Counted from the first letter of the stretch, positions 1 to 6,767 are shown. The stretch is DNA of 13,321 nt from Leptospira sp. 96542 (GCA_029310945.1 JARJFC010000076.1:1-13321); one strand, 5' to 3'. Translations and numbers: made by a program. Notes: a model not told the origin generated them from the letters alone.

Positions 1-119
1 CCGCGGTACTCCCGCATCAGATCCCCATAACTTTCCCATCGGGCGTTGATCCAGGTGTCGGAGCCGATCAGGAATCGGTCGGGGAATTTCAGCAGCAGGT
101 CCCGCCATTCGGGACAGAG
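1..119 (-). pseudogene. Amidohydrolase (TIM-barrel metal-dependent hydrolase) fragment, continues off the left edge
   Basis: Read on the minus strand, this stretch encodes about 39 residues running from LCPEWRDLLLKFPDRF through LIGSDTWINARW to YGDLMREYR. The pattern of P-x-R-F followed by GSDTW and a downstream RW resembles the C-terminal part of amidohydrolase-2 family TIM-barrel hydrolases, where the Asp of GSD is a metal ligand. The frame is closed by a stop at 129-131 (minus-strand TGA) only a few residues upstream of where the similarity begins. The gene is therefore cut at its 5' side within the window, while the rest lies beyond position 1. It abuts an unrelated LysR tail on the opposite strand, so this is probably gene debris at a rearrangement junction. 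Family assignment is from motif memory only. Confidence 0.55.
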
Positions 120-122
120 CAC

Positions 123-227
123 ACCGCTTCACCCGGTCGCCGCAATGCTGCCCGGGTCAAGGCCGTGATCGATTTCCTGGAACGATCCTCGCGCGAACGC
201 TGGGCGCTGGAACCCAGTGGCAGCTAG
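123..227 (+). pseudogene. LysR-family regulator C-terminal remnant
   Basis: A plus-strand frame ending at TAG 225-227 encodes about 34 residues, with NAARVKAVIDFLERSSRERW as the recognisable part. The R-V-(R/K)-A-x-(I/L)-DFL pattern is the typical last helix of the effector-binding domain of LysR-type transcriptional regulators. The rest of the protein (HTH and most of the effector domain, normally about 300 residues in total) is missing, because upstream sequence switches abruptly to an amidohydrolase fragment on the other strand. It should not be functional. Its TAG stop overlaps the stop of the convergent ankyrin gene in the shared bases CTAG (224-227). Confidence 0.5.
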
Positions 228-559
228 ACAGGCAGCCAGCGCCACCAGAATGGCTGACGCCGCTCCTCGGCGCCGAGCTCGAACAGCAATCGGGTCAACT
301 CCTGGTGCCCATGCTTCTGGGCGGCTTGCAAAGGGCTGAGGTTGTCCAGCTCCGAGACAAGATGGGGACTCGCCCCATGTGCCAGCAGGTAATGCGCTAC
401 GTCGGCATGACCTTCGACCAGGCTTGCAACCAGCGCGGTTCGCAGGATCTCGGGGTGCTGGTAGTTCGGGTTGACACCTTCCGAGAGGTGGTGCTGAACC
501 AGCGCCAGGTCACCGTCGACCGCTGCTTGATAAAAGTCTTTCCAATCTCCGGCCGACAT
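224..559 (-). CDS. Small ankyrin-repeat protein
   Basis: The product is 111 residues and consists almost entirely of ankyrin-like helix-turn-helix repeats: about residues 4-32 (DFYQAAVDGDLALVQHHL), 38-67 (TALVASLVEGHADVAHYLL) and 72-98 (SPLQAAQKHGHQELTRLLF), followed by a basic/aromatic tail. Ankyrin domains mediate protein-protein contacts; no catalytic domain or signal peptide is visible, so a cytoplasmic binding role is all that can be inferred. The ATG at 559 is preferred because a strong Shine-Dalgarno GAGGAG lies 6-7 bases upstream (plus-strand ctcctc, 566-571). An ATG at 622 in the same frame would add 21 low-complexity Pro/Glu-rich residues translated through a run of eight Cs. The gene converges on the LysR remnant and shares CTAG with it. 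Confidence 0.8.
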   Translation of the reverse strand: MSAGDWKDFYQAAVDGDLALVQHHLSEGVNPNYQHPEILRTALVASLVEGHADVAHYLLAHGASPHLVSELDNLSPLQAAQKHGHQELTRLLFELGAEERRQPFWWRWLPV

Positions 560-585
560 GGGCTGCTCCTCAGGTGGTTCTTGGA

Positions 586-593
586 GGGGGGGG
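586..593. repeat. G8/C8 homopolymer in the ankyrin gene leader
   Basis: Eight consecutive G on the plus strand (C on the ankyrin-gene strand) lie between the ankyrin ATG/RBS and an AT-rich TATATT (594-599, minus-strand reading). Homopolymers of this length are slippage-prone. Here it falls in the 5' leader if translation starts at 559, or in the coding region if it starts at 622. Confidence 0.6.
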
Positions 594-606
594 AATATAA
601 ATTCGT

Positions 607-621
607 TGCTGCGAAGCAGCA
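607..621. repeat. Perfect 6-bp inverted repeat TGCTGC-gaa-GCAGCA
   Basis: TGCTGC (607-612) and GCAGCA (616-621) form a perfect 6-bp stem with a 3-base loop, just upstream of the AT-rich stretch in front of the ankyrin gene. It could be a small regulator site or a chance palindrome. No U-tract follows, so it is not a convincing terminator. Confidence 0.4.
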
Positions 622-741
622 TGCTCCGTGACTACATCCAAGCGGATTCAAGACTGGGGTAGACCGTAGCCAGCACATGACCGACTACGGCCCCATCGAG
701 ACCGACACGGGCCTGCTCACCCCGCAACAGACGCTGGATGC

Positions 742-963
742 GCATCTCTCCAGCAGGAGATGGCTGGAGTCGGAGCTGGCCATGCCGATTTGTGGTTGCA
801 TGGGCATTGCCATGACAACTTCGACTACCAGGTCGACCGCTGCAGAGTGGTGTCCAACCCGACGGGATACATCCAGAATAGTCCGGAGATACAGAAGACC
901 TAGGACATGGCTCAGGCCGTTTTCGAGAACGCGGGCTGGAATCCCAATCTGCTGATCACGATC
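742..963 (+). pseudogene. Calcineurin-like metallophosphoesterase, C-terminal remnant with in-frame stop
   Basis: One plus-strand frame reads ADLWLHGHCHDNFDYQVDR, then RVVSNPTGYIQNS, a TAG stop at 901-903, and continues in the same frame as MAQAVFENAGWNPNLLITI. The HGHxHxxFDY block and the (V)xNPxGY block are the conserved C-terminal metal-binding region of calcineurin-like metallophosphoesterases. An F-E-N-x-x-(F/W)-(D/N)-P-x-L-(V/I) stretch is the usual final strand of that family, so the stop interrupts one ancestral gene. The N-terminal two thirds are absent, and frame similarity fades before about 742. After LLITI the frame runs on as TGG with no nearby stop, suggesting the original terminator is also altered. 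This is a decayed, non-functional copy. Confidence 0.6.
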
Positions 964-1017
964 TGGCCCGTCTGTGGCAGGGCAAATGCAGGGAGGAGAG
1001 AGGTGACTTTTCCAGGG

Positions 1018-1323
1018 TCAGGCCGCCAATGCAAGCGGCCTGATCTCCTTGGCAATGGTCTTGCCGGCCGCGATCTCGGCAGTGCGAAGGTCGTACGCGC
1101 TTTGCAGATTGAGCCATCCCTGCGCCTCGCTGCCGAAGTAGCGCTCCAGACGCAAGGCCGTATCGGCACTCACGCCCCGTTTGCCCTTGGTGATCTCGCT
1201 GAGGCGAGAGTAGGGAACGTGCATGGCCAGAGCCACGGCGCGCACGCTGACGCCCATGGGCTTGATGTAGTCCTCCAGCAGCACCTCGCCGGGGTGGACA
1301 GGACGCATGCCATTCTTGAACAT
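1018..1323 (-). CDS. higA: HigA-family antitoxin (XRE helix-turn-helix)
   Basis: The 101-residue product opens with RPVHPGEVLLEDYIKPMG, the signature N-terminus of HigA/VapI-type antitoxins. A helix-turn-helix of about residues 26-55 follows (VRAVALAMHVPYSRLSEITK, then GKRGVSADTALRLERYFG). Proteins of this family neutralise the partner RNase toxin and bind operator DNA in their own promoter. The ATG at 1323 has GGAG about 7 bases upstream. The internal Met6 lacks an RBS. The gene lies 44 bases downstream of the toxin gene on the same strand, the usual higBA order in which the antitoxin is the second gene. It is probably autoregulated through the palindrome at 1651-1668. Confidence 0.9.
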   Translation of the reverse strand: MFKNGMRPVHPGEVLLEDYIKPMGVSVRAVALAMHVPYSRLSEITKGKRGVSADTALRLERYFGSEAQGWLNLQSAYDLRTAEIAAGKTIAKEIRPLALAA

Positions 1324-1367
1324 GATCTACTCCGTAACTCTCCAAAGGTTGATGACGGGTCCGTGAT

Positions 1368-1637
1368 TCAGTGCGGATCTTCAATCAGTACGTCATAGGG
1401 GCCGTGCTCGCCCCATTTGAAAGTCAATCGCCACTGGCTGTTGATGCGCACATGCCAGGCTCCGTTGTACTCCTTCAAGTCGTTTCCCGGCGGGGCCTTC
1501 ATGAAGTTGATCGACGGTGCCGCGTCGAGCTGGGCCAGCTTGCGCTCGGCCACGGTCTTGATGTTGGCGAACCGGCGACTCTTGCCCGTGGTGAAAAGCG
1601 CTTCCGTGTCGAGACACGCGAAGGATTGGATCGACAT
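1368..1637 (-). CDS. higB: HigB/RelE-type toxin (mRNA interferase)
   Basis: The product is 89 residues. It contains FANIKTVAERKLAQLDAA, then LKEYNGAWHVRINSQWRLTF and a terminal YDVLIEDPH, a typical HigB toxin: small RelE/ParE fold with the W-x-(V/I)-R-(I/V)-N-x-(Q/R)-(W/Y)-R-(L/I)-x-F strand pair that holds the catalytic basic residues. Family members cut mRNA, usually at the ribosome, and are silenced by HigA. No Shine-Dalgarno is visible before ATG 1637. Instead a sigma70 promoter places transcription start at about the A of the ATG, so translation is probably leaderless. The downstream antitoxin has its own RBS, which may favour antitoxin synthesis. Confidence 0.88.
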   Translation of the reverse strand: MSIQSFACLDTEALFTTGKSRRFANIKTVAERKLAQLDAAPSINFMKAPPGNDLKEYNGAWHVRINSQWRLTFKWGEHGPYDVLIEDPH

Positions 1638-1643
1638 TGGTGA

Positions 1644-1672
1644 ATTTTATCCGTTGACTGGTTAACGGTCAA
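1644..1672 (-). promoter_or_regulatory. higBA promoter (-35 TTGACC, 17-bp spacer, -10 TAAAAT)
   Basis: On the minus strand, TTGACC (1667-1672) is separated by exactly 17 bases from TAAAAT (1644-1649), a good sigma70 match. Only six bases lie between the -10 box and the toxin ATG, so the predicted start of transcription is at or beside position 1637. Confidence 0.7.
1651..1668. promoter_or_regulatory. Palindromic operator in the higBA promoter
   Basis: CCGTTGACTGGTTAACGG is an 18-bp near-perfect palindrome (CCGTTGAC/CCGTTAAC arms, 7 of 8 matching, 2-base centre). It fills the -35/-10 spacer of the higBA promoter. The position is ideal for repression by the HigA/HigB complex, a known mode of autoregulation in this family. 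Binding itself is inferred. Confidence 0.65.
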
Positions 1673-1710
1673 TTTGAAGCTGCCCGTGTTTATTGGAACC
1701 TGTCAAACTT

Positions 1711-1736
1711 ACCCAGGCTATGCTAACGGCCTGGGT
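1711..1736. promoter_or_regulatory. Perfect 8-bp inverted repeat upstream of the cytochrome gene
   Basis: ACCCAGGC (1711-1718) and GCCTGGGT (1729-1736) are perfect inverted copies around a 10-base centre, in the 142-bp gap between divergent higB and the cytochrome gene. The centre contains TATGCT, a possible -10 box, so the palindrome may be an operator over the cytochrome promoter. No good -35 is seen at standard spacing. No T-tract follows on either strand, which argues against a terminator. Confidence 0.5.
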
Positions 1737-1779
1737 TCGTTGATCTCCATCCGGAAGCGATTTAGTAAGAGGAAGGCAA

Positions 1780-3411
1780 TTGACTTCACGAATCAATAGA
1801 TTGCTTCTCCCGTTGATGGGCGCCGCCCTGCTGGCGGGGTGCAAGCTGGGAACCTATGCGCAGGCTCGATCCGACCGCATGGTCGAGATTGAGCAGACTC
1901 GGCCAGATCGCATGACTTTGGCCATGTCCCGGTTTCTGTTCGACGATCTGGGAGGGCTGAATACCGACACCCTCGAGACCAATGCCATGCCTTGGAAAGT
2001 CGTCGCGACGGCGATGTTGATGGAGAGTGCTGCGCACGAGGGGACGCCTCTCGATGCCAAAGCCTTGCCGGGACTGTTCCAGCGCAATGGCTGGATCAAC
2101 GCGACGGGCATCGACAATTGGTCCGCAGAGGCACAACCGGTGTTCGACAAGCCGGTGGGGCTGGTTTCGGGCTACATCGACAAGCGCATTCCCCGCATCC
2201 GGTTGGAGGTGGCCAATATGGGTTGCGCCGCATGCCATGCGGGCATGAGTTACGACTCAAGCGGCAACCCTACGGGGCGGATCTGGCTGGGTGCCCCCAA
2301 TACTTCACGCGATCTTGACGGCTATTTGGGCTCCATTCTGGCCAGCCTGAACTACGTGAAGAACCGTCCTGATGAACTCATGGCCACGATTCCAAAGATC
2401 TTTCCTAGCGTTGACGCGGTTGAGATCGAGACCATCCGGAAATACGTGGTACCGCAGATCACCAAGCGGATGAACGATCCGAACGAGGTCCTCGTTGCCT
2501 TCGATCATGGAGGCGTGGGTTCGACCAATGGTGTGGCGGCGCTGAAGATGCGGTTGAAGGCTCGGTCTGCGCTAGTCAACGTGCAGGGTGAACACGGCTA
2601 TACCTCCATCCCTGATATCTCCGACCGCGCGTTGAGAACTTCGCTGCTGTACGACGGTTTGTATGCGCTCCAGGCGGATGCTCGTTTTGTCGAGCGAGCA
2701 GCAGGCCAAACCGATGCGCGGGATGCCGACCGACTCGCCAGCATCGTTGCCTTCTTCCTCGTTCCCACCATGGGCATCAAGCCGGATGCCTCCGAGAAGC
2801 AGGCCAGACCGGTCCGGGAGATTCTCGATTTCGTCCAAGTGTACCGGCCACAGCCGTTCCCCGGCCCCGTGGATGCAGCGAGGGCTGAGCGGGGCAGCAG
2901 CATTTATGCGGCCAGGTGTGCGTCGTGCCACGGCAGCTATTCGGCGGGCATCGACAAACCGAGATTGCAGTCATTTCCCAACCGTCTTTTTCCTCAGCAT
3001 CGCATCGGTTCCGATCCTGCACGCTGGCAAGCCATCACCGACGACACCGTGGGAGCGCTGAATCGGACCCCCGTGGCCAGAAAGCTCAACGCCGCCAATG
3101 CGCGCGGCTATGTCGCGCCCATCCTCAACGGTATTTGGGCGTCCGCTCCTTATATGCACAACGGTTCGGTACCGACGCTCTGGCATTTCATGCGCCCCGC
3201 GGAGCGGCCTGTTCGTTTTGACGTGGGCGGGCATGCGCTGGATCTCCAGCAGGTTGGGATCGCCTATCCCGTGGGGTATCAACCCTGGTCGACACCAGTG
3301 CTCTATGACACGGCTGGGCCAGGGCGTAGCAACCAGGGGCACGAGCGGGAATTCGACGACATGTCCGAAGAACAGAAGGACGCGCTGCTGGACTATTTGA
3401 AACTGCTCTAG
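1780..3411 (+). CDS. Diheme c-type cytochrome lipoprotein, MauG/RoxA-like
   Basis: The product has 543 residues. The N-terminus MTSRINRLLLPLMGAALLAG-C carries a lipobox (LAGC, Cys21), predicting an exported, lipid-anchored protein. Two haem-attachment motifs are present, CAACH at 149-153 and CASCH at 380-384. The C-terminal half contains APYMHNGSVPTLW (about 456-468) and a terminal GHEREFDDMSEEQKDALLDYL. This arrangement matches diheme cytochromes related to bacterial cytochrome c peroxidase/MauG and particularly RoxA-like proteins, oxygenases that cleave polyisoprenoid chains. Substrate and reaction here are unknown. The start is TTG at 1780, with GAGGAAGG (1769-1776) just upstream; it is the only start that leaves a complete signal peptide. 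The gene converges on the nitroreductase gene with overlapping stops, suggesting long association with the facing operon. Confidence 0.85.
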   Translation: MTSRINRLLLPLMGAALLAGCKLGTYAQARSDRMVEIEQTRPDRMTLAMSRFLFDDLGGLNTDTLETNAMPWKVVATAMLMESAAHEGTPLDAKALPGLFQRNGWINATGIDNWSAEAQPVFDKPVGLVSGYIDKRIPRIRLEVANMGCAACHAGMSYDSSGNPTGRIWLGAPNTSRDLDGYLGSILASLNYVKNRPDELMATIPKIFPSVDAVEIETIRKYVVPQITKRMNDPNEVLVAFDHGGVGSTNGVAALKMRLKARSALVNVQGEHGYTSIPDISDRALRTSLLYDGLYALQADARFVERAAGQTDARDADRLASIVAFFLVPTMGIKPDASEKQARPVREILDFVQVYRPQPFPGPVDAARAERGSSIYAARCASCHGSYSAGIDKPRLQSFPNRLFPQHRIGSDPARWQAITDDTVGALNRTPVARKLNAANARGYVAPILNGIWASAPYMHNGSVPTLWHFMRPAERPVRFDVGGHALDLQQVGIAYPVGYQPWSTPVLYDTAGPGRSNQGHEREFDDMSEEQKDALLDYLKLL

Positions 3412-4433
3412 GTCTGGGGTGGCAGGATGAGTTCTGCCGCATTCAGTCGGGCGCTGCGTGGTATGCCCGCGGCGGGCATCTTGCCCACACGCAAAATCGC
3501 AACCAGTCGCTGTCCTCGTTGCAAGGGGAATGCCTCGCGCAACAGCGCGGCATGATGCTCGGAATCGGCCAGTGCCGACATGGGAACGGCGCACAAGCCG
3601 GCGCGGGTGATGTCCAGCCAGAATCTGTAGAAGGCGCGGCCAGAGTCGAACCAGGAGCGGTCTTCGGCCCCGTGCAGCAGCACGATGCCAGCGGCGCTGC
3701 GTACCTTCACCGCTTCTGAGACGAGCAAGCCTTCCAACGACAGCGCGCACAGCAGGCGGACCATCTTCGGTTGTAGAGCAAATCGCGCGACCGCCGCTTC
3801 AATTCGGGAAAGTGCCATGCAGTCGGTGCTGAGGCCGTCGCGCGTCCAGTTCTGATCGGCGGCCGAGAATCGCATCCAGCGAAACAACTCTTCGGCGAAT
3901 CGCGGATTGCGCATCCCGTATGCCGCAGCATCGTCATGCCACATGGCAATCTTCGCGACGTGAGCGGCTTCTTCGATGATCAGCGCGGAATGACCGTTGC
4001 CCAGCTCGCGCAAGGCGGATTTGTCGGCGTCACCGGCGAGAGGAAACGTTCCCCGAAAGGACTGCCTACGCATCACGAATTCGGCCAAGGCATCTGGCTG
4101 GACACCAGAAACGATGCGGGCGCTGGCAGCTTGTCGGAATCTGGCCGGGCTGCGGGATGGCCATGCCAGGTCTTCGAGGCCTTCTTCGGTCAGCCCCTGA
4201 CCTTGTGTCGACAACGCCAGTGCCATGCCCTCCCAAGCGGCACCCAGAGCCAGCGCGTTGTCCCTGCCCGTCGGGTCTCCAACGCCGAGCCAGCGCGTCG
4301 TGTCTTCGTGCAGTTCGACGCGTCCGTCAGCGGTAAACCTCCAGCGGGCGGGTTGGATATTGTGCGGAGATGGTGCGAGTGCGGCAGCCTCGACAAGGCG
4401 GGTGATTCGACCTGGATCCAGCAGCCCGTTCAT
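3408..4433 (-). CDS. Nitroreductase-family (Acg-like) FMN oxidoreductase
   Basis: The product has 341 residues. ALAPSPHNIQPARWRF near residues 18-33 corresponds to the nitroreductase FMN-binding motif A-P-S-x-x-N-x-Q-P-W, and MRRQSFRGTFP mid-protein matches the second flavin-contact block. The C-terminal segment RAGLCAVPMSALAD plus LVAILRVG corresponds to the family's conserved end. Length and layout fit the Acg-like group, often annotated with molybdopterin-type or ThiF-linked nitroreductases, rather than the short NfsB type. Expected activity is flavin-dependent oxidation or reduction of an unknown substrate. The ATG at 4433 overlaps the preceding gene's TGA as ATGA, with AAAGG about 7 bases upstream. 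It is the last gene of a five-gene operon and its TAG overlaps that of the cytochrome (CTAG, 3408-3411). Confidence 0.8.
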   Translation of the reverse strand: MNGLLDPGRITRLVEAAALAPSPHNIQPARWRFTADGRVELHEDTTRWLGVGDPTGRDNALALGAAWEGMALALSTQGQGLTEEGLEDLAWPSRSPARFRQAASARIVSGVQPDALAEFVMRRQSFRGTFPLAGDADKSALRELGNGHSALIIEEAAHVAKIAMWHDDAAAYGMRNPRFAEELFRWMRFSAADQNWTRDGLSTDCMALSRIEAAVARFALQPKMVRLLCALSLEGLLVSEAVKVRSAAGIVLLHGAEDRSWFDSGRAFYRFWLDITRAGLCAVPMSALADSEHHAALLREAFPLQRGQRLVAILRVGKMPAAGIPRSARLNAAELILPPQT

Positions 4434-5542
4434 GTGAGTGCCTTTCGATACAGATGCAGGCGGTGCAAGACTTTCGCTCCGAGTTTTTGCATTTGCCTGT
4501 GGCTCGCCCCATTGGAATCCGAGACCCAGCTCAGCCCAAGATGTGTGTAACCGCGGGCCTTGAGGGCGGAGGTCACTTTGTGCAGAAGAACGCCGTTGAT
4601 CCCGAACCCGTGATGACTACGGCAGACGGAGAAAAAGATGACGGAGGCACGGCGGCGAAACAACTTGAGTTTCAGCAAATGCCAAAGCGTCGCAATACCC
4701 ATGCGTGAGCGTGTTGCACGAAGGAAAGGGTTGAGGTCGGGGATGCAGAGAAGGACACCGACTGCTCGTCCATTCTCTCTCGCCACCATGGAAATATGCT
4801 CGTCGATCACCCACATCATTCCGTCGCAGGGGAAGAGGAATTCTTCTTCCGTGAGAGGGACGAACATCGGGTTGTCATGGAAACCATCATTGAGCACCGT
4901 GCATGCATCGCGCAAGACATCGTTCAATCCACGCCTGCGAATGCGTTCCCAGGTCCAGCGATCATCTTCAAGCAATGCACGCTGTTTGTCACCGAGCAAG
5001 CTATCCGGGTCCAATTCATGCAAATCCACTTCGAAGGTCGTCATGGGGAAGAATCGCTGATAGCCGAGCGCTTCGAGCAGCCTTGCGACATGCGGTGGTG
5101 AATAGTCCTGGTAGGTGTAGGGGGCATGCTCGAATCCTTCGGTGACCACGCCAATCATCTGGGTGATGGTGAGATTGAAGCTTCCTGCAATCTCCTTGCA
5201 CCCGCGCAGGCGCAGCCACTGGCTGGCAGCGTCGAGCAGGCGTCGTGCGACTTCCAAGTCGTCGATGCAGTCCAGGCAGCCGAAGTAACCCCGCTGCAGT
5301 CCGTACAACTGGTTCGACGCGTCATGGATGTGTGTCAGTACCCTGCCGACGATGCGCCCGTCGCGGTGCGCGGTGAACCAGGTTCTGCGCGCATGATCGC
5401 GAAACAACGGGTTCTTCGCGGTGTCCAGCGAGCGGCGCAAGTCCCCGCGCATGGGAGAGACGGCGATTCCCTGGGCTCCATAGCAGGAAAAGGGGGCTTC
5501 GAAAAAGGCGTCGAAATCACCTTCACGCAGTTCAATGGACAT
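4430..5542 (-). CDS. GNAT acyltransferase with two GNAT-like halves
   Basis: The product is 370 residues from ATG 5542, chosen because GAGGAA lies about 9 bases upstream and the start overlaps the previous gene by 11 bases; an ATG at 5608 would add an unsupported 22-residue tail. The first half carries LQRGYFGCLDC, EVARRLLDAASQWLRLRG, GSFNLTITQMIG and VVTEGFEHAPYT, a pattern I associate with YghO-like GNAT proteins. The second half contains VCRSHHGFGINGVLLHKV followed by LSWVSDSNGASHR and GAKVLHRLHLY, a further acyl-CoA N-acyltransferase-like core. Such proteins transfer acyl groups from CoA or carrier protein to amines, but the donor and acceptor cannot be told here. It is the fourth gene of the operon, coupled to the nitroreductase gene through ATGA. 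Confidence 0.75.
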   Translation of the reverse strand: MSIELREGDFDAFFEAPFSCYGAQGIAVSPMRGDLRRSLDTAKNPLFRDHARRTWFTAHRDGRIVGRVLTHIHDASNQLYGLQRGYFGCLDCIDDLEVARRLLDAASQWLRLRGCKEIAGSFNLTITQMIGVVTEGFEHAPYTYQDYSPPHVARLLEALGYQRFFPMTTFEVDLHELDPDSLLGDKQRALLEDDRWTWERIRRRGLNDVLRDACTVLNDGFHDNPMFVPLTEEEFLFPCDGMMWVIDEHISMVARENGRAVGVLLCIPDLNPFLRATRSRMGIATLWHLLKLKLFRRRASVIFFSVCRSHHGFGINGVLLHKVTSALKARGYTHLGLSWVSDSNGASHRQMQKLGAKVLHRLHLYRKALT

Positions 5543-6767
5543 GAGGTTCTTCCTCGGCAATACGCCGCGCGATGCGCTGGATGACGCCTGCGCGAATTTC
5601 GTTGGCAATCACGCTTCCGCTTTGCGGCAGGTTGAGCAGAATCAGCAGAACAGGGTCGCGCGAAACGATCAGCGCGTGAGTCATGTCATGGCGCTCGAAC
5701 AGATCCAGCCACTGTTCCGCGGCATCAAGCCGATCACCAGGGGCTCTGACCCAGTTCCGCGCCTCGCCCACACTCATCGGGTCACGCCGGTTGGCTACCA
5801 CGGCAAGCATTCGCCCTGTGTCGTAGGTCGTCAGATCAGGCGGCCGCAAGATGATGCTTTCACCGGTCAGGGGCAACCATCGCAATGAAGTGAAAAAGCC
5901 GTCGATGCTGTCCATCCGAGCGTGCAGTAACCAGCGCAGAAAATTCTGGCTTTGTACTTCGGACTGAAGTCGCCGTGTTTGCATGATGCTGGAAGCCAGC
6001 AAGACCCAGGCGATGGCGACGGGCAGACCGCGCAACCATGTTGCCGGAAGCAGAGGACCAAAACCTAAAGCCATCAAGCTGAAGACGAATGAGAGAGTCG
6101 CGGCCGCAATGGTCAAAGCCACCAGTCTCAACAATGCTTGGATGGTTGCGTTTCCGGTATGCGTGAGGTGCAGCAGCACATGCACGAGGAGCAAGGGGCC
6201 GAGTGCCCCGAGGCGCATGGGCCCGATGTCCACTTCCTCCCGGAAGTCCGTCATGACCAGGGGCAGGGACAGCAAGGCGACAAGGGCCGTGGCCCGCGCG
6301 ATGTCGATTTCATGCCTGGGCAGATCGCTGTATTTGTGTTGGACCAACTGCCAACCGTTCCAAGCCAGTACGACCAGAAAACAGCAGAGGAAGGCGATCA
6401 GCAAAGGCAGATTGGCCGGTAGAGCGACGATGAGGTTGATGACGAAGAACACAGCGCTCACAACAAGCGCACTCAGTTTCAGACTGAGTGGGTGATGCCG
6501 GCGCAATAAGTGCTCCGAGAAGATCGTCACAGCTATCGGTAACAGCGTTGCCAGCCCGAGCACTGTGCGACCTAGAGCCCTCGACTCAGGGATCATCCAG
6601 AAGAACCCGCGGATCAGCAACAGCAACGCAAGCGGAACGAACAGAAACAGTGCTGCTCGCGCGAGCGAGCTGCTACGCCTGATCTGCCAGAGGAAGTGCG
6701 CGTAGACGGCGCAGCCTGCGGCACCGATCCAGGTGACCGCAACATCGCTGTAGATCGGATCAACCAC
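5532..6767 (-). CDS. Polytopic membrane protein with C-terminal soluble domain, function unknown
   Basis: I do not recognise this family. The product (411 residues from GTG 6767) has roughly eight or nine hydrophobic segments in its first two thirds, for example ALFLFVPLALLLLIRGFF, LKLSALVVSAVFFVINLIV, LPLLIAFLCCFLVVLAW, VALTIAAATLSFVFSLMAL and GLPVAIAWVLLASSIM. A soluble C-terminal domain of about 150 residues follows (from RMDSIDGFFTSLRWLPL onward, with ALIVSRDPVLLILLNLP near the end). The start is uncertain: GTG 6767 has GGA 6 bases upstream and overlaps the E1-like gene by 8 bases, while a TTG at 6806 would add 13 residues. It is the third gene of the operon, so it may anchor the enzymes at the inner membrane or move a substrate or product. 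Confidence 0.8.
   Translation of the reverse strand: MVDPIYSDVAVTWIGAAGCAVYAHFLWQIRRSSSLARAALFLFVPLALLLLIRGFFWMIPESRALGRTVLGLATLLPIAVTIFSEHLLRRHHPLSLKLSALVVSAVFFVINLIVALPANLPLLIAFLCCFLVVLAWNGWQLVQHKYSDLPRHEIDIARATALVALLSLPLVMTDFREEVDIGPMRLGALGPLLLVHVLLHLTHTGNATIQALLRLVALTIAAATLSFVFSLMALGFGPLLPATWLRGLPVAIAWVLLASSIMQTRRLQSEVQSQNFLRWLLHARMDSIDGFFTSLRWLPLTGESIILRPPDLTTYDTGRMLAVVANRRDPMSVGEARNWVRAPGDRLDAAEQWLDLFERHDMTHALIVSRDPVLLILLNLPQSGSVIANEIRAGVIQRIARRIAEEEPHVH

Noticed and set aside
677..760. Short plus-strand frame starting MTDYGPIETDTG as a real gene
   Set aside because: It has no good RBS and runs out of frame over the metallophosphoesterase remnant, which explains the downstream part better. 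The first 26 residues remain unassigned.
907..1398. Plus-strand frame across the higA region
   Set aside because: Only its first 19 residues have meaning, as the end of the phosphoesterase remnant. The remainder is antisense to higA and higB.
2971..3750. Long minus-strand frame over the end of the cytochrome gene
   Set aside because: It is antisense to the cytochrome (haem motifs on plus) and overlaps the nitroreductase in another frame. Arg-rich with no domain.
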